The position numbers and the translations under genes are program-made. A DNA stretch of 38,422 nt, from contig NZ_CAMXWS010000020.1 in NCBI RefSeq assembly GCF_947253065.1, positions 1-38,422 on the forward strand, read 5' to 3'. Source of the stretch: an uncultured Corynebacterium sp. GTDB taxonomy: Bacteria; Actinomycetota; Actinomycetes; Mycobacteriales; Mycobacteriaceae. Shown here in pieces: positions 26,244 to 34,000 of the stretch. The notes under the pieces are model-generated. The model saw only the letters and a list, made by a program, of their open reading frames with translations. It was not told the origin of the DNA and did not search any database. The stretch's first letter is position 1. Every line of letters begins with the position of its first letter.

Positions 26244-27035
26244 ATGACGACTTCAGCTCAGAAGACCACCAGCGAACGTTTCGCACCGGGCACCTTTGCT
26301 CCCGCACCCAAACGGGCGAGTGCTGCCCAGATGATCGCATCGCAAGGTCGCATCGAAGCAACACTGCTGCTCCGCCACGGCGAGCAGATTTTGGTCAATC
26401 TGATCATTCCCGCAGCGATCCTCATTGGTGCGAGCCTGATTCCAGTTTTGGGTGAGAACGCGACCCTGGACCAGATCGTCACCATGGTGTTCTCCATCGC
26501 AGCGGCCTCCGCTGGGTTCACGGGGCAGGCGATTTCGCTGGCGTTTGATCGTCGATACGGCGCATTAAAGCGTACTGGCGCGTCGGGCGTTCCCGCGTGG
26601 ACAATCATCGCTGGAAAAGTCCTCGGTGTTCTAGCCACCGTATTGGTCCAAATCATTGTCCTGGGCGGAATTGCTCTGGCATTGGGCTGGCGTATCTCAC
26701 TGGGCGGTGCAGTACTCGGTTTTCTCACGCTACTCGCCGGCGTAACCGCATTCACAGCACTCGGACTTTTGCTCGGTGGCACCCAATCTTCCGAGGTCGT
26801 CCTAGCTGGCGCGAACTTTATTTGGCTGCTTCTGCTCGCCATCCTTGGGTGGGTTGTCTACTCCGATAGTCTTAGCGACGCAGGAGTGTGGAACCTCGTT
26901 CCTTCCGTCGCCCTAGCAAGCGCAATGGATGGAGCACTCAGTGCCGTCATCCACCCATGGGCATGGCTCGCGCTTATCGCTTGGGCCATTTTCGCCATCG
27001 CGGGAACTATCCGCTGGTTCAAATTCGACGGATAG
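26244..27035 (+). CDS. ABC transporter permease (ABC-2 type)
   Basis: The 263-residue membrane protein has six predicted helices, starting at about residue 48 (ILVNLIIPAAILIGASLIPV) after a polar N-terminus. Further helices lie around MVFSIAAASAGFTG, IIAGKVLGVLATVL, AVLGFLTLLAGVTAF, EVVLAGANFIWLLL and the last AWLALIAWAIFAIA. GQAISLAFDRRYGALKRTGA is the conserved cytoplasmic loop of ABC-2 permeases. It pairs with the ATPase just upstream. A location next to heme A synthase and mptB does not reveal the substrate. Confidence 0.9.
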   Translation: MTTSAQKTTSERFAPGTFAPAPKRASAAQMIASQGRIEATLLLRHGEQILVNLIIPAAILIGASLIPVLGENATLDQIVTMVFSIAAASAGFTGQAISLAFDRRYGALKRTGASGVPAWTIIAGKVLGVLATVLVQIIVLGGIALALGWRISLGGAVLGFLTLLAGVTAFTALGLLLGGTQSSEVVLAGANFIWLLLLAILGWVVYSDSLSDAGVWNLVPSVALASAMDGALSAVIHPWAWLALIAWAIFAIAGTIRWFKFDG

Positions 27036-27092
27036 TACGAGACTTCTTTTCTATTTTGTTTACTTCGATCACGTGAAAGGCACGATCTGACC

Positions 27093-28082
27093 GTGAGCAC
27101 CACCACCCCAACTACCTCGTCTGCTGAATCGATGACCTTCTGGGAACGACTCAAGCAGGTCCCGACGGTGAAGACACAGCGCATCTTCGCCCTCATCGTG
27201 CTGCTCGCGCAGGCGGGCATCACCTTCACCGGCTCGCTGGTGCGCGTGACCGGCTCAGGCCTTGGCTGCAATACCTGGCCGCTGTGCCACGAAGGCTCGC
27301 TCTTCCCAGTGCCGGGCGCGAATCCACTGGTGCATCAAGTGATCGAGTTCGGCAACCGCACGCTGACATTCGTCGTGGCTGCCGCAACAATCGTGCTGTT
27401 CATCGCCGTACTCCGCGCCAGGCGCCGGAGCGAAATCATCACGCTTTCCGTCATCTCTGGCATCGGCGTTCTGATCCAGGCGATCATCGGCGGAATCTCC
27501 GTCCTCCTCGAGCTTCGCTGGTGGTCCGTGGCCATCCACTTCCTGCCATCAATGGTGCTCGTCTTCGTCGCTGCTGTGCTCTACATGCGAGTAGCCGAAG
27601 CCGATGATGTCGCACCTGAGCGACGTTTCTCCAACACTGCCCGCTGGCTCGTTGTCATCGCGGCTGTTGCCCTCAGCCTCGTGCTGATCACCGGCACAAT
27701 GGTCACTGGTTCCGGCCCTCACTCTGGCGATGCAGCTGTTGGCATGGAAGGTCGCCTCGACCTGCCCACCCAGACGCTTGCCTACGTCCACGCCGCTTCC
27801 ATGTACGCCTACCTTGCATTCACGCTCTTCGCGGTCTTCATTCTGCGCCGTGACAAGGCCCCGAAGGATGCGTTTAAGACCTCCATGGTGCTGGTTGCCA
27901 TGATCGTGATCCAGTGGGCAATCGGGCTTGGTCAGTACTACCTGGGTGTGCCGCGTTGGACTGTCCCTATGCACATTCTCATGTCCAGCGTCGTCGTCGC
28001 CTTCACGGCGTTCCTCTACGCCCACGGCAACCGTCGTCTGCCGTTGCTGAAGTCGGAACAGTTCAACACGAGTACGTCGTAA
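27093..28082 (+). CDS. ctaA: Heme A synthase (COX15/CtaA)
   Basis: The 329-residue membrane enzyme has eight predicted helices and oxidises the C8 methyl of heme O to make heme A for the aa3 cytochrome oxidase. After helix 1 comes GSGLGCNTWPLCHEGSLFPV with the Cys-x5-Cys pair found in bacterial CtaA. Heme-ligand histidines are in LVHQVIEFGNR, VAIHFLPSM, YVHAASMYAY and VPMHILMSS, one set per four-helix half. GTG 27093 has GAAAGG 12 bases upstream. It works with ctaB (opposite strand, 1 kb away), which makes the heme O substrate. Confidence 0.96.
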   Translation: MSTTTPTTSSAESMTFWERLKQVPTVKTQRIFALIVLLAQAGITFTGSLVRVTGSGLGCNTWPLCHEGSLFPVPGANPLVHQVIEFGNRTLTFVVAAATIVLFIAVLRARRRSEIITLSVISGIGVLIQAIIGGISVLLELRWWSVAIHFLPSMVLVFVAAVLYMRVAEADDVAPERRFSNTARWLVVIAAVALSLVLITGTMVTGSGPHSGDAAVGMEGRLDLPTQTLAYVHAASMYAYLAFTLFAVFILRRDKAPKDAFKTSMVLVAMIVIQWAIGLGQYYLGVPRWTVPMHILMSSVVVAFTAFLYAHGNRRLPLLKSEQFNTSTS

Positions 28083-28114
28083 AGCAATTCGCTTTGAGCA
28101 CGGGCGCGCACGCG

Positions 28115-28120
28115 TAACCT
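28115..28120 (+). promoter_or_regulatory. -10 box for the quinone oxidoreductase gene
   Basis: TAACCT lies 8 bases before the ATG at 28129; no ribosome site is seen, so a nearly leaderless transcript is predicted. Confidence 0.4.
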
Positions 28121-28128
28121 GGATATGT

Positions 28129-29094
28129 ATGAAGGCTATCCAGATCACCGAACATGGCGGCCCGGACGTGCTCACGCTTGCCGACGTCCCCGTCCCCTCC
28201 CCCAACCCCGGCCAAGTTCTGGTCAAGCTCGCCTACGCGGGTGTCAACTACATCGACACCTATTACCGCGAAGGCATCTACCACTCTGAGCTCCCGTTCA
28301 CTCCGGGTCTAGAAGGCTGTGGCGAGGTCGTTGAAGACCCCGCCGGTGAAATCGCCCCTGGCACTGTAGTGGCGTGGGATTCCGCTCCTGGCTCGTACGC
28401 CGAATACGTGTGCGTCGATCGTGGACGCCTCGTCGCGGTGCCAGACACCATTCCGCCGCACATTGCTGCGACGATGCTGCTCCAGGGCATCACCGCGCAC
28501 TACCTGCTGTACGGCGTGCGCGATACGCAACAAGGTGATTCGCTACTCATCACCGCCGGCGCCGGTGGTGTGGGCCTGCTGCTCACCCAGCTGGCCGCTG
28601 CACAAGGAGCCACGGTCTATTCGGTCGTTTCCACCGATGAAAAAGAAAAGCTTGCCTACGAGGCCGGTGCCACCGAAGTTTTCCGCTATAGCGACGACCT
28701 CGCTGAGATGGTGCGCCGCCGCAACGGTGGCCGCGGTGTCGACGTGGTCTACGACGGCGTGGGCAAAGACACCTTCCATGAATCCCTCGAAGCGGTCCGT
28801 CCCCGCGGTCTCGTCTGCCTATTCGGTGCGGCCTCCGGCCCGGTCGAACCGATTGATCCACAGCTGTTGAACACGCACGGATCGATCTTCCTGACCCGCC
28901 CGTCCATCGGTGCATACACCGCCAGCGATGATGAATTCCGCATGCGCGCCCAAGCCGTAGTCCGCGCTGTCGACGATGGGACGCTCAACCTCCGCGTCCA
29001 AGAGCCCTACCCGCTTGCCGATGCAGCCCAGGCCCACAAGGACCTGCAAGCCCGCAAGACGACAGGCTCGATCGTCCTGAAAGTCGCTGAATAA
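28129..29094 (+). CDS. qor: NADPH:quinone oxidoreductase (zeta-crystallin type, MDR superfamily)
   Basis: The 321-residue enzyme has the zinc-free MDR architecture. An N-terminal GroES-like domain contains AYAGVNYIDTYYREGIYHSE and PFTPGLEGCGEVVEDPAG. The Rossmann domain contains LLITAGAGGVGLLLTQLAAA (about 139-158), the A-G-GGVG NADPH motif, and GVDVVYDGVGKDTFHESL. Catalytic-zinc cysteine/histidine ligands are absent. It reduces quinones with NADPH and may protect against redox cycling. Its location among respiratory genes fits. It converges with ctaB. Confidence 0.93.
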   Translation: MKAIQITEHGGPDVLTLADVPVPSPNPGQVLVKLAYAGVNYIDTYYREGIYHSELPFTPGLEGCGEVVEDPAGEIAPGTVVAWDSAPGSYAEYVCVDRGRLVAVPDTIPPHIAATMLLQGITAHYLLYGVRDTQQGDSLLITAGAGGVGLLLTQLAAAQGATVYSVVSTDEKEKLAYEAGATEVFRYSDDLAEMVRRRNGGRGVDVVYDGVGKDTFHESLEAVRPRGLVCLFGAASGPVEPIDPQLLNTHGSIFLTRPSIGAYTASDDEFRMRAQAVVRAVDDGTLNLRVQEPYPLADAAQAHKDLQARKTTGSIVLKVAE

Positions 29095-29127
29095 CCTCGG
29101 CTAGCCGATGAGCTGGCCGAGGGTTTC
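29095..29127. terminator. Possible shared terminator hairpin between qor and ctaB
   Basis: CCTCGGC (29095-29101) and GCCGAGG (29116-29122) form a 7-bp stem followed by GTTTCC on the plus strand. The T run is poor, and half of the hairpin lies in the end of ctaB, so this is tentative. Confidence 0.35.
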
Positions 29128-30018
29128 CAGGCCCAGCACCGCGTCAACAGACAGGCCCAAGAACAAAGCCGCCAGGTAGTTATTCGACAAAATGAACAGC
29201 TTGAGCGGCTTGACGTCGCCGCCGTTCTTCACGCTGTTGTGCAGTCGCGTCGCCATAACCAAGAATGCACCACCGGACAGCAGCGCCACCGCGAAATAAA
29301 TCCAAGATGCAGCCGGCACGAGCAGCAGCGACGTGATCACGGTCAGCCAGGAGTAGAAGACGATCTGGCGGGTTGTCGCAACTGGGGTCGCAACAACGGG
29401 CAGCATGGGGACTTCAGCGCGTTCGTAATCATCGCGATACTTCATGGCCAGCGCCCATGTGTGCGGCGGTGTCCAGAAGAAGATGATCATGAACAGCACG
29501 ATTGCCTGCCACCACTGATCAGAGCTTCCGTCGTCGACCGCGCCACGGATCACGGCCCAGCCAACAAGCACAGGCATACAGCCGGCCGCGCCACCCCAAA
29601 TAACGTTCTGCCAGGTGCGACGCTTCAGCCACTTGGTGTACACGAAGATGTAGAACCAGTTAGTCAGCAGGATAAACAATGCGGCCAGCCACGAGGAGCA
29701 CACCAGCCCGAGCCACAGGACAGAAGCGATGAGCAGGGCGAATGCGAAGATCCGCGCACGCTCCTTAGTCACCTTGTGGCGCACGAGCGGACGCGCGCGA
29801 GTGCGCCCCATCTTCTGGTCGATGTCATAGTCAACGACCATGTTGAACGTATTCGCCGCAGCAGCACCCATCCAGCCGCCGAACAACGTCGCCAAAATCA
29901 GCCAGACGTGCACTTCACCGCGGTCAGCCTGCAGCATCGCGGGGATAGCGGCGACCAGCAAAAGCTCGATGACTCGCGGCTTCGTTAGCGCGAAGTACGC
30001 CTTGACGGTCTCCAACAC
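29101..30018 (-). CDS. ctaB: Protoheme IX farnesyltransferase (heme O synthase)
   Basis: The 305-residue UbiA-family membrane enzyme transfers farnesyl to heme B. The first Asp-rich motif is NTFNMVVDYDIDQKMGRTRA-RP (about 57-78) and the second region is YTKWLKRRTWQNVIWGGAAG. FFWTPPHTWALAMKYRDDYE is diagnostic for CtaB/COX10. About nine hydrophobic helices are visible. The start is GTG 30018 or the next codon TTG 30015; GAGGAG is 2 bases from the first and 5 from the second, which slightly favours TTG. The product is the substrate of ctaA. Confidence 0.96.
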   Translation of the reverse strand: MLETVKAYFALTKPRVIELLLVAAIPAMLQADRGEVHVWLILATLFGGWMGAAAANTFNMVVDYDIDQKMGRTRARPLVRHKVTKERARIFAFALLIASVLWLGLVCSSWLAALFILLTNWFYIFVYTKWLKRRTWQNVIWGGAAGCMPVLVGWAVIRGAVDDGSSDQWWQAIVLFMIIFFWTPPHTWALAMKYRDDYERAEVPMLPVVATPVATTRQIVFYSWLTVITSLLLVPAASWIYFAVALLSGGAFLVMATRLHNSVKNGGDVKPLKLFILSNNYLAALFLGLSVDAVLGLETLGQLIG

Positions 30019-30120
30019 AACTCCTCATTCAGCGCGGTTTTCTTCGTTGGGGACTAGTCGCAGCCGTGCGCGCATAAGTTCCCGCGCTTATCCGACGCCC
30101 CGTCTCCTTACGCCCTACGC

Positions 30121-30150
30121 ATCCTAGTCCCCGCTCCCACCCGCATGAAA
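30121..30150 (-). promoter_or_regulatory. Putative ctaB promoter
   Basis: Minus-strand TAGGAT (plus 30121-30126) with a poor -35 TTTCAT (plus 30145-30150), 18 bp apart. It would give a leader of about 95 nt. Confidence 0.35.
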
Positions 30151-30192
30151 TCACCGCGCGGGAATGAGTTCCGTGTTGTTAAATATTTGTCT

Positions 30193-30449
30193 ATGTCCTC
30201 CCGTGTCACCACCAAACTTCTTGCGCTGCTCTCGGGAGCTGCTCTTCTTTCTGGGTGTATTGCGTAATGGGAATGCTGTACACGGGCAGCTTCGCCTCCC
30301 CGCAGGACCGTGCGAAACCGCGGATTATTGAGCGGAACGGGCTGAAGGTGGGGTTCCTTGCCTACACCTACGGCACGAACGGAATACCTGTGCCGGTTAG
30401 TGAGGAGAATACGTACACGCCCGTTGAGGTCGTCGACTACCTCGACTGA
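30193..30449 (+). pseudogene. Remnant of a CapA-like (poly-gamma-glutamate capsule family) lipoprotein gene
   Basis: An ATG at 30193 opens a 24-codon frame with a textbook lipoprotein signal (MSSRVTTKLLALLSGAALLS then GCIA) and lipobox LSGC, and then stops at 30265. Two frames away, up to 30449, the fragment GMLYTGSFASPQDRAKPRII-ERNGLKVGFLAYTYGTNGIPVP closely resembles the middle of CapA/PGA_cap metallophosphatase-like proteins (KVGFLAYTYGTNG is distinctive). The frame ends after TYTPVEVVDYLD. The N-terminal catalytic half and most of the C-terminal half are gone. I read this as an internal deletion with frameshift, leaving the signal peptide intact. It sits in the gap before tkt. Confidence 0.72.
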
Positions 30450-30552
30450 GCAGGGTGACAGAGTTGACGGGCCTGTCGCAATCCTCGCCCGAGCTTTACC
30501 ACTAGTGTGTAAAGAGTTAGTTAGCTCCGACACACTGGTAAGCGAGGACACT
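30450..30552 (+). promoter_or_regulatory. tkt upstream region
   Basis: This short region holds AT-rich GTGTAAAGAGTTAGTTAGC around 30506-30524, the best place for the tkt -10, and GAGGA at 30544-30548 as ribosome site. No operator that I can name was recognised. With the capA remnant it makes up the 534-bp gene-poor stretch between ctaB and tkt. Confidence 0.3.
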
Positions 30553-32775
30553 GTGACTACCTCTTCCGATAACTCATCCCAGCCGACCACCGGGGTCTCC
30601 GACGCCGCAGCGTCGCTCCCCGTCGAGCTGCAGGCCTTGACTGTGGCCCGCTACCCGGAGGACTGGACCGCGGAAGACACCCGCGCCGTGAACACCGTGC
30701 GTGTGCTGGCTGCCGACGCCGTGGAGAACTGCGGCTCGGGCCACCCCGGCACCGCGATGTCGCTGGCGCCACTGGCATACACCCTTTACCAGCGCGTTCT
30801 GCGCCACGATCCCGCTAACCCGCGCTGGATTGGTCGCGACCGCTTCGTGCTGTCTGCCGGCCACTCGTCGCTGACCCAGTATATTCAGCTCTACCTCGGT
30901 GGCTTCGGCCTGGAAATCGAGGACCTAAAGGCACTGCGCACCTGGGGCTCCAAGACCCCGGGCCACCCGGAGTACAACCACACCGATGGTGTGGAGATCA
31001 CCACCGGTCCGCTTGGTCAGGGGCTCGCATCTGCAGTGGGCATGGCTATGGCTGCTCGTCGCGAGCGTGGCCTGTTTGACCCGGAAGCAGCTCCCGGCAA
31101 GTCGCCTTTCGACCACTTCATTTACGTCATCGCCGGCGACGGCGACCTGCAGGAAGGCGTGACCAGCGAAGCCAGCTCGCTCGCCGGCACCCAGCAGCTG
31201 GGCAACCTCATCGCCTTCTGGGATGACAACCGCATTTCCATCGAGGACGACACCCAGATCGCTTTCAATGAGGACGTGCTCGCACGCTACGAGGCATACG
31301 GCTGGCAGACTCTCACCGTCGAATCCGGCGAGGATGTCGCTGCGATCCTTGAGGCCGTCGAGAAGGCAAAGGCCGAAACATCGAAGCCGACGATGATTCG
31401 CATCAAGACGGTCATCGGCTACCCTGCCCCGAACCTGATGAACACCGGCGCAGTCCACGGCGCAGCCCTCGGCGCAGACGAAGTCGCTGCCGTCAAGGAG
31501 GTCCTCGGCTTCAACGCCTCCGAGAACTTCCCGGTCGAAGACAACGTCATTGCGCACACCCGCAAGCTCGTCGAGCGCGGCGCCGCAGCGCACAAGGAAT
31601 GGCAAGAGCTTTTCGACGCATGGGCTGCCTCCAACCCCGACCGCAAGTCCCTCCTCGATCGTCTCTCTGCACGCGAACTGCCCGCAGGCTGGGCTGATGA
31701 GCTGCCGACGTGGGAGCCGGACGAGAAGGGCGTGGCTACCCGTAAGGCTTCCGAAGCTGCGATCCAGGCCCTGGCAAAGACCCTGCCGGAGCTGTGGGGC
31801 GGTTCCGCTGACTTGGCTGGCTCGAACAACACCCTGATCAAGGGCGAACCGTCGTTCGGCCCGGAAGCGATCTCCACCGAAATGTTCACCGCGCACCCCT
31901 ACGGCCGCAACCTGCACTTCGGTATCCGCGAGCACGGCATGGGCGCGATCATGAACGGCATCGCTCTGCACGGCAACACCCGTGTTTATGGCGGTACGTT
32001 CCTGATCTTCTCCGAGTACCTCTACCCTTCCATTCGCGTTGCTGCGTTGTCGGGTATTGATGGCTACTACGTCTTCACCCACGATTCCATCGGACTTGGC
32101 GAAGACGGTCCGACGCACCAGCCCGTTGAGACCCTCACTGCCCTGCGCGCGATCCCGGACCTGTCCGTGATCCGCCCGGCAGACGCCAATGAGACCGCCG
32201 CTGCATGGAAGGCAGCTCTCGAGGCTGACCCGCACCCAAAGGCACTCGCACTGTCCCGCCAGAACCTGCCGGTTCTCGAGGGCACCAAGGAAAAGGCCAT
32301 CGACGGTGTCGCACGCGGTGCTTACGTACTCGTCGAAGCATCCACCGGCACACCTGATGTGATCCTCATGGGCTCTGGTTCCGAGGTACAGCTCGCAGTC
32401 GCAGCAGCCAAGGAGCTGGAGGCAGACGGTATTGCTACCCGCGTTGTCTCCATGCCGTCGATGGACTGGTTCCTGCAGCAGGACCGCGCCTACATCGACG
32501 AAGTCCTCCCGCGCAATGTTCGTGCGCGTGTCTCCGTCGAAGCAGGCGTGGCCATGCCGTGGTTCCGCTTCACCGGCGACCAGGGCCGAAACGTCTCCCT
32601 CGAGCACTTCGGTGCATCCGCCCCGGGTGCAGAGCTCTTCGAGCGCTTCGGCATCACCACCGAAGCCGTCGTGTCCGCAGCACACGAGTCCCTCGACTCT
32701 GTCAAGGCCGGAACCGAGACCGCTGAATCTGCCGCTGATCCGCAGCGCGGCCCAGTGCGTGGTGACGGGGTTTAA
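30553..32775 (+). CDS. tkt: Transketolase
   Basis: The 740-residue ThDP enzyme of the non-oxidative pentose phosphate pathway starts at GTG 30553 after GAGGA; the open frame upstream is non-coding. Motifs: ADAVENCGSGHPGTAMSLAP (substrate loop), the ThDP motif GDGDLQEGVTSEASSLAGTQ ending WDDNRIS, TGAVHG, and the central FGIREHGMGAIMNGIALHG with the catalytic Glu. Compared with the C. glutamicum enzyme as I remember it, it has about 20 extra N-terminal residues (TTSSDNSSQPTTG) and a 25-residue polar C-terminal tail (AGTETAESAADPQRGPVRGD). It is the first gene of the tkt-tal-zwf-opcA-pgl operon. Confidence 0.98.
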   Translation: MTTSSDNSSQPTTGVSDAAASLPVELQALTVARYPEDWTAEDTRAVNTVRVLAADAVENCGSGHPGTAMSLAPLAYTLYQRVLRHDPANPRWIGRDRFVLSAGHSSLTQYIQLYLGGFGLEIEDLKALRTWGSKTPGHPEYNHTDGVEITTGPLGQGLASAVGMAMAARRERGLFDPEAAPGKSPFDHFIYVIAGDGDLQEGVTSEASSLAGTQQLGNLIAFWDDNRISIEDDTQIAFNEDVLARYEAYGWQTLTVESGEDVAAILEAVEKAKAETSKPTMIRIKTVIGYPAPNLMNTGAVHGAALGADEVAAVKEVLGFNASENFPVEDNVIAHTRKLVERGAAAHKEWQELFDAWAASNPDRKSLLDRLSARELPAGWADELPTWEPDEKGVATRKASEAAIQALAKTLPELWGGSADLAGSNNTLIKGEPSFGPEAISTEMFTAHPYGRNLHFGIREHGMGAIMNGIALHGNTRVYGGTFLIFSEYLYPSIRVAALSGIDGYYVFTHDSIGLGEDGPTHQPVETLTALRAIPDLSVIRPADANETAAAWKAALEADPHPKALALSRQNLPVLEGTKEKAIDGVARGAYVLVEASTGTPDVILMGSGSEVQLAVAAAKELEADGIATRVVSMPSMDWFLQQDRAYIDEVLPRNVRARVSVEAGVAMPWFRFTGDQGRNVSLEHFGASAPGAELFERFGITTEAVVSAAHESLDSVKAGTETAESAADPQRGPVRGDGV

Positions 32776-32814
32776 GGGACCTGGGAAACGTCGATAAGCG
32801 ATAAAGGAGAAAAC

Positions 32815-33891
32815 ATGACCGCAATTGACCGCCTTGCTGAAGCTGGCACCTCGACCTGGCTTGATGATCTGTCGCGCGAACGCATCGTCAGTGGCAACCT
32901 CGCTGAAATCAAAGCCGCGAAGTCTCTGGCAGGTGTGACCACCAACCCGGCGATCTTCGCTAACGCTATGTCGTCTGGCTCCGCATACGACGAACAGATC
33001 GCCGAGCTCAAGGCCGGCAACGTCGGCGTCGATGAAGCCGTCTACGCCATGAGCGTCAAAGACGTCCAGGACGCCTGTGACCTCTTCATGGACGTCTTCG
33101 AGGCGACCAACGGCCAAGACGGCCGCGTGTCCATCGAAGTCGACCCGCGCCACGCCGATGACGAGGCAGCCACCGTAGCTCACGCCAAAGAGCTGTGGGC
33201 ACTCGTGGACCGCCCGAACGTCATGATCAAGATCCCCGCCACCGACGCCTCCCTTCCCGCGATCACCCAGGTGCTCGCCGAAGGAATCTCCGTCAATGTC
33301 ACTCTGATCTTCTCCGTCGACCGCTACAAACAAGTCATCGACGCCTACAACGCTGGCATCACGCAGGCAGCAGCCAACGGTCACGACGTTTCCACCATCC
33401 ACTCGGTGGCCTCCTTCTTCGTCTCCCGCATGGACACCGAGGTGGACAACCGCCTCGACGCCATCGGCACCGATGAAGCACGTGCACTGAAGGGCAAAGC
33501 AGGCATCGCCAACGCGCGTCTTGCCTACCAGCTCTTCCTTGACACACTCGGCGACCTGCCGGAAGGTGCAAATAAGCAGCGCCCACTTTGGGCATCCACC
33601 GGGGTGAAGAACCCGGACTACCCAGCAGACATGTACGTCACCGAGCTCGCTGGGCCCGACACCGTCAACACCATGCCGGAGCCCACCATCGACGCAGTCA
33701 TCAGCGGTGACAACGTCCATGGCGACACGCTCAACGGCACCGCCGACGATGCCCGCAAGGTATTCGAACAGCTAGCCGCTGTGGGCATTGAGCTTGACGA
33801 CGTCGTTGCTGTCCTCGAACGCGAGGGCGTCGATAAGTTCGTCGATGCGTGGCAGGAACTGCTCGAATCCATGCTCGCGAATCTGAAATAG
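32815..33891 (+). CDS. tal: Transaldolase
   Basis: The 358-residue enzyme transfers a dihydroxyacetone unit between sugar phosphates. Features: TSTWLDDLSRERIVSGNLAE, VTTNPAIFANAM, GRVSIEVDPRHADD, the Schiff-base lysine in RPNVMIKIPATD (about 139), HSVASFFVSRMD and RPLWASTGVKNP. Length and order are those of the actinobacterial long form. ATG 32815 has AAAGGAG 5 bases upstream. It is 39 bases after tkt in the same operon. Confidence 0.98.
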   Translation: MTAIDRLAEAGTSTWLDDLSRERIVSGNLAEIKAAKSLAGVTTNPAIFANAMSSGSAYDEQIAELKAGNVGVDEAVYAMSVKDVQDACDLFMDVFEATNGQDGRVSIEVDPRHADDEAATVAHAKELWALVDRPNVMIKIPATDASLPAITQVLAEGISVNVTLIFSVDRYKQVIDAYNAGITQAAANGHDVSTIHSVASFFVSRMDTEVDNRLDAIGTDEARALKGKAGIANARLAYQLFLDTLGDLPEGANKQRPLWASTGVKNPDYPADMYVTELAGPDTVNTMPEPTIDAVISGDNVHGDTLNGTADDARKVFEQLAAVGIELDDVVAVLEREGVDKFVDAWQELLESMLANLK

Positions 33892-33903
33892 AAAAAACCT
33901 TCG

Positions 33904-33954
33904 TCGCGGCCGCCCTTTTGAGGTTTAATCTTCTCAATAGGAAAACGGCCGCGA
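33904..33954. repeat. 9-bp perfect inverted repeat between tal and zwf
   Basis: TCGCGGCCG (33904-33912) and CGGCCGCGA (33946-33954) flank 33 bases that include a partly pairing TTTTGAG/CTCA-AAAA interior and a possible -10 TAATCT (33926-33931). There is no T run after the stem. It could be an operator around an internal zwf promoter or an mRNA-stability hairpin. Confidence 0.5.
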
Positions 33955-34000
33955 TACTCATACGCGGCTCACGACGCCCATCCCTGAAAGGCGAATGCCT

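Noticed and set aside
28081..28096. Terminator after ctaA (AAAGC/GCTTT hairpin)
   Set aside because: Only 5 bp of stem and no T run.
30925..33720. 931-codon open frame antisense to tkt and tal
   Set aside because: It runs through two certain genes on the other strand and has shadow-like composition without motifs.
33995..34000. ATG 33995 as the zwf start
   Set aside because: Only 3 bases from the GAAAGG site; GTG 34001 has better spacing and matches the family N-terminus. It cannot be fully excluded.
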